Of a stretch of 64,000 nt of DNA, positions 55,382 to 62,419 are shown piece after piece. The translations under genes and the position numbers were made by a program. The notes beneath the pieces are model-generated. The model saw only the letters and a list, made by a program, of their open reading frames with translations, searched no databases and was not told where the DNA came from. Within the stretch, counting starts at the first letter, position 1. Every line of letters starts with the position of its first letter. The DNA is taken from the NCBI GenBank assembly GCA_034520725.1, contig JAXHNH010000016.1, positions 1 through 64,000 on the forward strand. Direction: 5' to 3'. This DNA is from Gracilimonas sp034520725. Lineage in GTDB: Bacteria > Bacteroidota > Rhodothermia > Balneolales > Balneolaceae.

Positions 55382-55411
55382 TTAAAATCTAATAATGATA
55401 TTAGATTTTAA
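55382..55411. promoter_or_regulatory. Candidate Rrf2 operator palindrome
   Basis: Perfect 12-base arms TTAAAATCTAAT (55382-55393) and ATTAGATTTTAA (55400-55411) around AATGAT. It lies 23-52 bases upstream of the Rrf2 start in the divergent region shared with the CoA-transferase gene. Length and symmetry fit an Rrf2 dimer-of-dimers site. Binding is inferred. Confidence 0.6.
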
Positions 55412-55580
55412 GAATAATGTACTGTAGAAGCAATTAAACACAGAATAAATTTCTAATTAAAAATCACGCTAGTTACCTGCTGCCATGCAAGTAATTAGAG
55501 AAGTAGAAGGCAGTACTTAAAGAAAAATTCACAATGGTTGTTTATCATCAGTACAAAATTATAATTCAAACAATAGAGTA

Positions 55581-56852
55581 ATGAGCAAATACAAAACTGC
55601 AGATGAGGCGGTAAAGATCATAAAATCGTGGGATAGGGTGTTTGTGCATGGGGTATCTGCCACACCTGTTAAATTGGTGGAAGCTATGACCCGCAGACAC
55701 AATGAGCTTAAGAAAGTTGAGGTTGTACATCTTCATACAGAGGGGCCTGCACCCTATGCTGATCCGGAATATAAAGACAGCTTTTTTGTGAATGCTCTAT
55801 TTGTAGGGGCAAACGTACGGAAAGCTATAAACGAGGGCAGGGGGGATTATGTACCTGTGTTCCTGAGTGAAGTACCGAATCTCTTCCGAAATAAGATCAT
55901 GCCTTTGGATGTGGCTCTGATCCACGTTTCTCCTCCCGATAAACACGGTTATTGTTCACTGGGAGTTTCTGTGGATGTAACGGTTGCAGCGGTTCAAACA
56001 GCAAAATATGTAATCGCTCAGGTTAACCCTAACATGCCAAGAACTCACGGCGACGGACTGATTCACGTAAATCAGATAAATGCTTTGGTTGAAGTGGATG
56101 ACGATCTTCCGGAGCAAATAGTACCGGAACCTGATGAAGCCGAACTCCGAATAGGTCAGTTTTGTGCTGAACTGATAGATGACGGTGCAACATTGCAAAT
56201 GGGTATCGGAGCTATTCCAAATGCGGTATTGAAAAGCCTGACCGGACACAAGAACCTTGGAATTCATACCGAGATGTTTACCGACGGAGTGATCGATCTT
56301 GTGGAAAGTGGCGTGATAACCGGGAAGAAAAAGAAAATACACCCGGGTAAGATCGTCAGTGGTTTTGTTATGGGAACCCGAAAGACCTATGATTTTATTG
56401 ATGATAATCCGGCCGTGGCCATGCTTGATATTGCTTATATAAACGATACTGCCGTGATCAGGCGAAATCCAAAAGTGACAGCCATTAACAGTGCTGTAGA
56501 AGTAGATCTGACCGGACAGATCTGTGCAGATTCGATCGGGACCTATCAGTACTCAGGTGTTGGCGGTCAAATGGACTTTATCCGTGGAGCATCTCTTTCA
56601 CCCGGTGGTAAACCTATCATTGCACTGCCTTCAGTTACAAGAAAAGGTATCAGCCGGATCGTACCTCATCTAAAACAGGGAGCAGGTGTTGTTACAACCC
56701 GTGCTCACGTGCATTATGTGGTGACGGAATATGGGATCGCCAATTTATACGGCAAAAACATGGGGCAACGTGCTGAGGCACTTGTAAATATTGCACATCC
56801 TGACCATAGGGAGGAATTAAATAAAGCGGTTTCAGAGCGGTTTGGTGAATAG
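55581..56852 (+). CDS. Acetyl-CoA hydrolase/transferase family protein
   Basis: A class I CoA transferase of 423 residues of the acetate/4-hydroxybutyrate CoA-transferase and acetyl-CoA hydrolase family. It shows VHLHTEGPAPY, VALIHVSPPDKHGYCSLGVS, the CoA-binding QMGIGAIPNAVLKSL, the catalytic Glu in GIHTEMFTDGVIDLVESG, and GVGGQMDFIRGASLSPGG. It closes with TEYGIANLYGKNMGQRAEAL. It exchanges CoA between acyl groups, probably in acetate or butyrate-type metabolism; the exact substrate is not determinable. It is divergent from the Rrf2 gene, and a palindromic repeat follows its stop. Confidence 0.9.
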   Translation: MSKYKTADEAVKIIKSWDRVFVHGVSATPVKLVEAMTRRHNELKKVEVVHLHTEGPAPYADPEYKDSFFVNALFVGANVRKAINEGRGDYVPVFLSEVPNLFRNKIMPLDVALIHVSPPDKHGYCSLGVSVDVTVAAVQTAKYVIAQVNPNMPRTHGDGLIHVNQINALVEVDDDLPEQIVPEPDEAELRIGQFCAELIDDGATLQMGIGAIPNAVLKSLTGHKNLGIHTEMFTDGVIDLVESGVITGKKKKIHPGKIVSGFVMGTRKTYDFIDDNPAVAMLDIAYINDTAVIRRNPKVTAINSAVEVDLTGQICADSIGTYQYSGVGGQMDFIRGASLSPGGKPIIALPSVTRKGISRIVPHLKQGAGVVTTRAHVHYVVTEYGIANLYGKNMGQRAEALVNIAHPDHREELNKAVSERFGE

Positions 56853-56896
56853 ACGGGATATATTAAATAAGCATTGAGTATCTCTACCAAATTCGC

Positions 56897-56983
56897 AATT
56901 CGGTCTTTCGGTCCATCGGTGATTCGTTATTCAGTTCTTTTTGATTATCGATTCACCGAACGACCGATGAACGATGGACCGAT
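56897..56983. repeat. Intergenic inverted repeat of permuted words
   Basis: CGGTCCATCG (56909-56918) pairs exactly with CGATGGACCG (56972-56981), and TCGGTGATTCG (56916-56926) pairs with CGATTCACCGA (56949-56959) with one mismatch. The right side also has an extra CGACCGATGA word. As at the other repeats in this window, the element looks assembled from short words reused in both orientations. Confidence 0.6.
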
Positions 56984-57079
56984 CTATTCCCTTTATATCT
57001 AATTTTTTTTAGGAAGAAGTGATCTCCTGATCAATCCATCTCATCCGCTTTCATTACAATTGTCTGTAAATTCCGGCTC

Positions 57080-57116
57080 TTTGGTTAGAGGCTTTTCCCA
57101 AATAATCGTACCTTTG
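57080..57116 (+). promoter_or_regulatory. Candidate Bacteroidota-type promoter for purL
   Basis: TACCTTTG (57109-57116) matches the TAnnTTTG -7 consensus 39 bases before the purL ATG. TTTG at 57080-57083 could be the -33 box, although the 25-base spacing is longer than usual. No purine riboswitch-like fold was recognised. Confidence 0.45.
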
Positions 57117-57155
57117 TACTTTCTGAAATATTAACGCTTCAATCACTCCCTCGGA

Positions 57156-59330
57156 ATGTCGAAAAAAACTATTCAAGAACCACAAGTAAACCTGGAACTC
57201 GCCTTAGATCACGGACTTACTGAAGAAGAATATGAAATGATACTTTCCCGCCTGGGACGTACTCCAACTTATACTGAGTTGGGCGTTTATTCCGTGATGT
57301 GGAGTGAGCATTGTTCATATAAGAATTCCATCATTGAGTTGAAAAAGCTCCCTTCTGAAGGTGAAAATCTTTTGGTTGGAGCCGGTGAGGAAAATGCCGG
57401 TTTGGTTGATCTTGGAGACGGACTCGGTTGTGCTTTCAAGATCGAAAGTCACAATCATCCCTCAGCTATTGAGCCTTATCAGGGAGCAGCGACAGGTGTA
57501 GGCGGAATCCACCGGGATATTTTTACAATGGGTGCACGACCTGTAGCAAGTTTAAACTCCCTGCGGTTTGGTTCCATGGAAAATCCGCGTGTGCGTTACC
57601 TGTTGGATGGTGTTGTAAGGGGAATCGGTGATTACGGAAACTCATTCGGCGTTCCTGTGATAGCCGGTGAAGTCGTTTTTGATGAAAGTTATGAAGGCAA
57701 CCCCCTTGTAAATGCCATGAGCATTGGATTGGTAAAAGAGGGTGAGACGGCCTCTGCTATTTCAAAAGGCATTGGGAACCCGGTGATCATTGTGGGAGCA
57801 AGTACGGGACGTGATGGTATTCACGGTGCTACCTTTGCTTCTGAGGAGATCAGTGAGGAAAGTGAAGCCAAGCGACCGAGTGTTCAGGTGGGTGATCCGT
57901 TTACAGAGAAATTATTGCTTGAGGCAAGTCTCGAAGTTCTTAAGACCGGAGCGGTGATCGGGATGCAGGATATGGGAGCTGCCGGAATTGCGTGTTCCAC
58001 TTCTGAGATGTCGGCCAAAGGTGGCGAAGGCATGAAAGTTGATCTCGATAAAGTACCGGCACGTGAAGATGGAATGACGGCCTATGAATTGCTGCTATCC
58101 GAAAGTCAGGAGCGCATGCTGATCGTAGCTGAAAAAGGCCGGGAGCAGGAAGTGATAGACGTGTATGAAAAATGGGATCTGCACGGTGTGGTTATTGGTG
58201 AAGTGGTTGAAGGCGATAAAGTAACCTATTGGAAAGAAGGTGAGATCAAAGCTGAGATCCCAGCCGAGCACTTGGTACTGGGTGGCGGTGCTCCTCAATA
58301 TGTGAGAGAAACCAAAAAACCTGATTATCTGGATGAAGTTCAGAAGTTTGATTCAAATACCCTTGAACATTCAGAGGATCACAATGAGATCATTAAAAAA
58401 TTATTGGGTACACCAAACATAGCTTCAAAGAAATGGGTGCATGAGCAATATGACACCATGGTGAGAACCAATACCGTAACCGGACCCGGCGCCTCAGATT
58501 CGGGTGTGATCCGAATTAAAGGGACCAAAAAGGGATTGGTTGCGAAAACGGATTGTAATGGTCGTTATGTGTACCTGAATCCACGTAAAGGTGGTCAGAT
58601 CGCCGTGGCTGAATCGGCACGTAATGTGGTTTGTTCTGGGGGCAAGCCAATGGCTATCACCAACTGCCTGAATTTTGGGAATCCATATAAACCTGAAGTG
58701 TATTGGACCTTTAAGGAAGCTTTAGGTGGAATGAGTGATGCTTGTCGCGCTTTGAATACCCCGGTAACGGGAGGCAATGTTAGTTTCTACAATGAGAATC
58801 CAAACAGTGCGATCTTCCCTTCACCAATAATTGGTATGTTGGGTGTGATAGAGGATGTTGAAAAACACAGAACGACACCTGCATTCAAAAATAACGGTGA
58901 TGTTGTACTGTACATCGGTGCCGAGAGAAAAGGGTTGGGTGGCAGTGAATATCTAAAATCTGTTCACGGATTGACAACCGGTGATGCTCCTGAGATCGAT
59001 CTCGATTTTGAGGTTAAACTTCAGGAAACTCTTCTTACAGCGATCAAACTGGGACTTGTCACTGCCGCTCATGACATTTCCGATGGCGGACTCGCAACGG
59101 CACTGACTGAAATGGCCATATTTGGCAAGAAAGGTGCTGAGCTTTCAGTTGAAACTCTGAACGGTTCAACCCACGAAGTTCTGTACAGTGAGGCCCAATC
59201 CGGAGTTGTGATCACTATTCCTGCACCTGAACTTCAAACGGTGAAGCATCACTTCGAAGAAGCCGGTGTTCCGCTGTATGAATTGGGAGTTGTGAAAGAG
59301 AACTGTATCAAAGACTATCTCATGATCTAA
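57156..59330 (+). CDS. purL: Phosphoribosylformylglycinamidine synthase subunit PurL
   Basis: ATP-dependent amidation of FGAR in de novo purine synthesis. The 724-residue small form lacks a fused glutaminase, so PurQ and PurS should be encoded elsewhere. Signatures: YSVMWSEHCSYKNSIIELKK, FKIESHNHPSAIEPYQGAAT, GVGGIHRDIFTMGARPVASL, MQDMGAAGIACSTSEMSAKG, VVCSGGKPMAITNCLNFGNP, TPVTGGNVSFYNENP and AAHDISDGGLATALTEMAIF. The frame is clean throughout. No other purine gene is adjacent. Cytoplasmic. Confidence 0.97.
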   Translation: MSKKTIQEPQVNLELALDHGLTEEEYEMILSRLGRTPTYTELGVYSVMWSEHCSYKNSIIELKKLPSEGENLLVGAGEENAGLVDLGDGLGCAFKIESHNHPSAIEPYQGAATGVGGIHRDIFTMGARPVASLNSLRFGSMENPRVRYLLDGVVRGIGDYGNSFGVPVIAGEVVFDESYEGNPLVNAMSIGLVKEGETASAISKGIGNPVIIVGASTGRDGIHGATFASEEISEESEAKRPSVQVGDPFTEKLLLEASLEVLKTGAVIGMQDMGAAGIACSTSEMSAKGGEGMKVDLDKVPAREDGMTAYELLLSESQERMLIVAEKGREQEVIDVYEKWDLHGVVIGEVVEGDKVTYWKEGEIKAEIPAEHLVLGGGAPQYVRETKKPDYLDEVQKFDSNTLEHSEDHNEIIKKLLGTPNIASKKWVHEQYDTMVRTNTVTGPGASDSGVIRIKGTKKGLVAKTDCNGRYVYLNPRKGGQIAVAESARNVVCSGGKPMAITNCLNFGNPYKPEVYWTFKEALGGMSDACRALNTPVTGGNVSFYNENPNSAIFPSPIIGMLGVIEDVEKHRTTPAFKNNGDVVLYIGAERKGLGGSEYLKSVHGLTTGDAPEIDLDFEVKLQETLLTAIKLGLVTAAHDISDGGLATALTEMAIFGKKGAELSVETLNGSTHEVLYSEAQSGVVITIPAPELQTVKHHFEEAGVPLYELGVVKENCIKDYLMI

Positions 59331-59375
59331 GAAGAATCTAGATCTCAAGAATCTGATCGTTTACGGGGATAAAAA

Positions 59376-59984
59376 ATGCGCTCTGAAGTAGATTCTACCG
59401 AAATGATAAGTGTAGTCATTAAGCATCTCGAAGAAGACAAATGGCCTGGGTTTATTCTATTCATCTCGGTTTTAATCACAGGGTGTCAAGAGCAATGAAT
59501 TCCAGAACCACTTAAGAACAATCCGTTAACAACTCGAGCTGAACCGGAAGCTTATTTTGATTTCTGGCTAGGCGGATGGGAAGTCACTTGGCAGGAAGCT
59601 GGTGGCAGCTCAGGCTGAGGCACTAATTTCATTGAGAAAATCCTGAATGGTAAAGTGATCCAGGAAAAATTCAGGGTAAATGAAGGGCAGATGGAAGGAT
59701 TTATGGGAACCAGCATTTCGGTATATAATCCCAAAACTGATATCTGGAAACAAGCCTGGGCCGATAATAACGGTGGTTATTTTGACTTTACCGGCAAGAT
59801 AGATGGTACAGATCGCATCTTTCAAACAGATGTTATAGAGAGGAAAGACGGGAGTTTATTTACCCAGCGGATGGTTTTTTATGACATTACACAAGATTCT
59901 CTGAAATGGGACTGGGAATCCTCAACGGATGCCGGAAAGACGTGGAAACTGAACTGGCGGATCACCTACAAAATAATAGATTAG
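59376..59984 (+). pseudogene. Lipoprotein-like DUF1579-type gene with two in-frame TGA codons
   Basis: One continuous frame runs from ATG 59376 to the stop at 59982-59984. It encodes a signal segment with lipobox ILFISVLITGCQEQ, then FDFWLGGWEVTWQEAGGSSG, TNFIEKILNGKVIQEKFRVN, GTSISVYNPKTDIWKQAWAD and WESSTDAGKTWKLNWRITYK. This resembles a family of secreted proteins related to DUF1579. TGA codons at 59496-59498 and 59616-59618 interrupt it, the second inside a conserved stretch. Unlike other broken genes here there is no frameshift. The clean remainder is 59655-59984 from an internal Met. Most likely a pseudogene by nonsense substitution, or two base errors. Confidence 0.65.
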
Positions 59985-60048
59985 CGGAACGAAAAATCCT
60001 TATCCGGAATTTATTGGTGTGACTATTCATCAAGAAAGACGTTACATA

Positions 60049-60768
60049 ATGGAAGACAAGATCGTATTGATCGTCGGGGGATCCGGCGGAATTGGAAGTG
60101 CAACAGCAAAGAAATTCGGTAAAGCCGGCGCAAAGGTAGTGTTGGCTGCCCGAAATAAGTCGAAAGCTGAAGAAATAGCTAAGGAGATAAACGACGCCGG
60201 TGGAGAGGCCTATGCTATTGAAATTGATGTGACCATACCCAAATCAGTTGAAAGAATGGCCACGGAAGTCGAAAATCAGCTTGGTAAAATAGACGTTCTC
60301 ATCAATGCATTTGGACAAGGCATCATTCAACCATTCATGGATATAGATCCTGCAGATGCTAAGGAAGTCATAGATGTAAATGTTTACGGAACTTTTCTTG
60401 TGACCCAAACGGTCATGAAACATATGAAAGAAGACGAGCCTACCTCAATTGTTATGTTTCCGGGAACAATGGGCAAGTATGTCATGAAAAATGCATCGGT
60501 TTACTCAGCATCAAAATTTGCCATTCAGGGTTTCACAAAAGCATTGATAGAAGAACAGAGAAGAGGTAAGACCAATTTCTCTCTTCTTTATCTGGGTGGC
60601 GTTGATACCCCATTTTGGGATGATGAACGCGTAAACATGCGAGTCAAAAAAGAGATGATGCTTACCACAGAAGAAGTTGCCGATGCTGTGTTCTATGCGG
60701 TTGATCAGCCTTCCGGTTCCGTATTAAATGAGATGGTGATACAACCTCAAAGTCATCAGCTTGTTTAA
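60049..60768 (+). CDS. SDR family NAD(P)-dependent oxidoreductase
   Basis: A 239-residue short-chain dehydrogenase from ATG 60049 (MEDKIVLIVGGSGGIGSATA). An in-frame GTG at 60019 would add ten residues that do not match the family. Rossmann motif VGGSGGIGSATAKKFG, then DVTIPKSVERMATEVENQLG, LINAFGQGIIQP (in place of NNAG), catalytic Tyr/Lys in VYSASKFAIQGFTKALIEEQ, and LGGVDTPFW. The substrate is unknown. It is monocistronic by appearance, 64 bases after the broken lipoprotein gene. Confidence 0.9.
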   Translation: MEDKIVLIVGGSGGIGSATAKKFGKAGAKVVLAARNKSKAEEIAKEINDAGGEAYAIEIDVTIPKSVERMATEVENQLGKIDVLINAFGQGIIQPFMDIDPADAKEVIDVNVYGTFLVTQTVMKHMKEDEPTSIVMFPGTMGKYVMKNASVYSASKFAIQGFTKALIEEQRRGKTNFSLLYLGGVDTPFWDDERVNMRVKKEMMLTTEEVADAVFYAVDQPSGSVLNEMVIQPQSHQLV

Positions 60769-60911
60769 ATAACGGTCATAACTTTATCAGACCTTCATCA
60801 AAGAATGCCTTATTTGGAAGGAAAATTGAATATACTTTTAACACTTGTTGCCCGTATATTCGTTTTTTATCATTAGACGGCACCAAATAAATAATTAAAG
60901 GAAGGTTAGAA

Positions 60912-61289
60912 GTGAGTGATGATTCCCCATTGATCCTTGTAGTTGAGGACACTGAAGTTATTTATGAACTTTTGCTATATAAGCTCAAGAAAAGCGGATA
61001 TCGGGTAGAACATCGTGCAAATGGTAAAGAAGGACTGGAAGCTGCGAAAGAACTACAACCTGATCTGGTATTACTTGATGTTATGCTGCCAAGCATGAAT
61101 GGTTTTGAGGTGCTCAGAAACATGAAGGAAGATACGGCTACCAAAGATATCAAGGTGATCATGCTTACCAGCAAGAACCGGGAAGAAGATATCATGAAGG
61201 GGCATAAACTTGGGGCTGAGCGGTATATCGAAAAACCCTTCAAACCAAATATACTAATGCTTAGGATAGAGGAAGTCCTGGGAAGTTAA
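60912..61289 (+). CDS. Stand-alone response regulator (REC domain)
   Basis: A 125-residue single receiver domain of CheY/DivK type with no output domain. Acidic pocket Glu12-Asp13 (VVEDTEV), phosphoacceptor Asp56 (LLDVMLPSMNGFEVL), Thr86 (IMLTSKNREED) and Lys108 (YIEKPFKPN) are all present, so phosphorylation is likely. The start is GTG 60912, preceded by AAGGAAGG. It begins a probable operon with a HEAT-repeat membrane protein and a processive glycosyltransferase, so it may control polysaccharide synthesis. No histidine kinase is in the window. Confidence 0.93.
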   Translation: MSDDSPLILVVEDTEVIYELLLYKLKKSGYRVEHRANGKEGLEAAKELQPDLVLLDVMLPSMNGFEVLRNMKEDTATKDIKVIMLTSKNREEDIMKGHKLGAERYIEKPFKPNILMLRIEEVLGS

Positions 61290-61312
61290 TGCAGATCTAA
61301 TTCTTCCCGACT

Positions 61313-62419
61313 ATGGATATTTCCATTTACTTGCTTGTCATTGTTTCCCTCGTCCTGTTGGGGCTTACTTTACTGTTATTCGTTAGCGCCATATTCATTC
61401 GTCTGAGGCACCGAAAGTGGGCCGCCGATATTGATCAATATCGAAAAAAGATGCTCCCACATGTACTAAATTATCTGGAAGAGGGGGATGAAAAAGAAGT
61501 TGAGGAGCAGTTCACCGGGGCTAAACTTGAGTATTATGCGTTTGAGAAGATCGTTACGGAAATGCTGTCTCAGGTTGAAGGTAACGAAGCTAAAAAATTG
61601 AAGGAACTGTTGTTTCTTGATCCGATATTTGATCACCATTATAAATTACTTATCTCAAACGACGATGTTGATAGGGTAAAGGCCTGTAACTATTTTAGTA
61701 ATGTTCGTCTGGTGAATTTTAAGATCATAAAAAAGTTGAAGGAGTACCTGAATTCACCGAACCAAATGCTGGTTTTTTCAGCAGCTACGGCGTTGATGGG
61801 CAGTGAGGATGTGAACCTCAGGGTTGAAGCACTTTGCAGTATAGCGAAGAAGAACAAAATATCTGACATGGCTCTGATCGAACTGTTCCATAAATTTCAC
61901 TCAGACGAAGATGATCAAAACGAAGTTGAGGGAGAGGCTCTTAAAGCTGTTCTGGAAAATCAGGATATCTCCTCTGAAAACCGTGCCTTGTTCATAAAGA
62001 GTATTACTGAGATCGGATATTATAACCTTGTGGACTATTTACTGGAAAAACTCAAAGAACCGACTAAAGATTGGGATCATCCGGAAATATTGATAGCGAA
62101 TATAAAGGCACAAGGTGAGTTCAACAATATCAAGAGCGTAAAAGTAATACGTACATATCTTGATGACGAATCACCTGAAGTAGTTTCTGCTGCAGTAAGT
62201 GAGTTAAGTGATTATGGCAGTGAAGATGATCTGCCATATTTTAAGTATTTGTTAGGACATAGCGATAACAAAGTAAAGAAAGCGGCAGTGTATGCCCTGC
62301 TTCAGAATAATGTGAAGGAGACGGAAATAGTGCATGAAGTTCCGGAAAGTGACATGAGAACGATCACTAAATACGTGATGATGTATATGAATGAAAACCG
62401 TGATAGAAAACATTCTTGA
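61313..62419 (+). CDS. HEAT-repeat protein with N-terminal membrane anchor
   Basis: A 368-residue protein with one N-terminal helix (YLLVIVSLVLLGLTLLLFVS) and a long helical cytoplasmic part. From about residue 120 it contains HEAT-like repeats, for example LNSPNQMLVFSAATALMGSE, VNLRVEALCSIAKKN and LDDESPEVVSAAVSELSDYG with HSDNKVKKAAVYALLQNN. Such repeats make protein-binding scaffolds. It lies between the response regulator (23 bases upstream) and the glycosyltransferase, whose ATG overlaps its TGA (TGATG). A scaffold linking the receiver to the synthase is a reasonable inference. Confidence 0.88.
   Translation: MDISIYLLVIVSLVLLGLTLLLFVSAIFIRLRHRKWAADIDQYRKKMLPHVLNYLEEGDEKEVEEQFTGAKLEYYAFEKIVTEMLSQVEGNEAKKLKELLFLDPIFDHHYKLLISNDDVDRVKACNYFSNVRLVNFKIIKKLKEYLNSPNQMLVFSAATALMGSEDVNLRVEALCSIAKKNKISDMALIELFHKFHSDEDDQNEVEGEALKAVLENQDISSENRALFIKSITEIGYYNLVDYLLEKLKEPTKDWDHPEILIANIKAQGEFNNIKSVKVIRTYLDDESPEVVSAAVSELSDYGSEDDLPYFKYLLGHSDNKVKKAAVYALLQNNVKETEIVHEVPESDMRTITKYVMMYMNENRDRKHS

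Larger units (their letters stand above)
56853..57155. other. 303-base intergenic region with inverted repeat
   Basis: Between the CoA-transferase gene and purL. Contains the inverted repeat described separately (56897-56983) and, near purL, a candidate promoter. Between them (56990-57070) I see nothing recognisable and no open frame of coding character. Confidence 0.6.

Noticed and set aside
59496..59618. Selenocysteine or other TGA recoding
   Set aside because: TGA serves as a normal stop in neighbouring genes (e.g. sdhA, HEAT gene), and no SECIS-like hairpin is evident after either codon.
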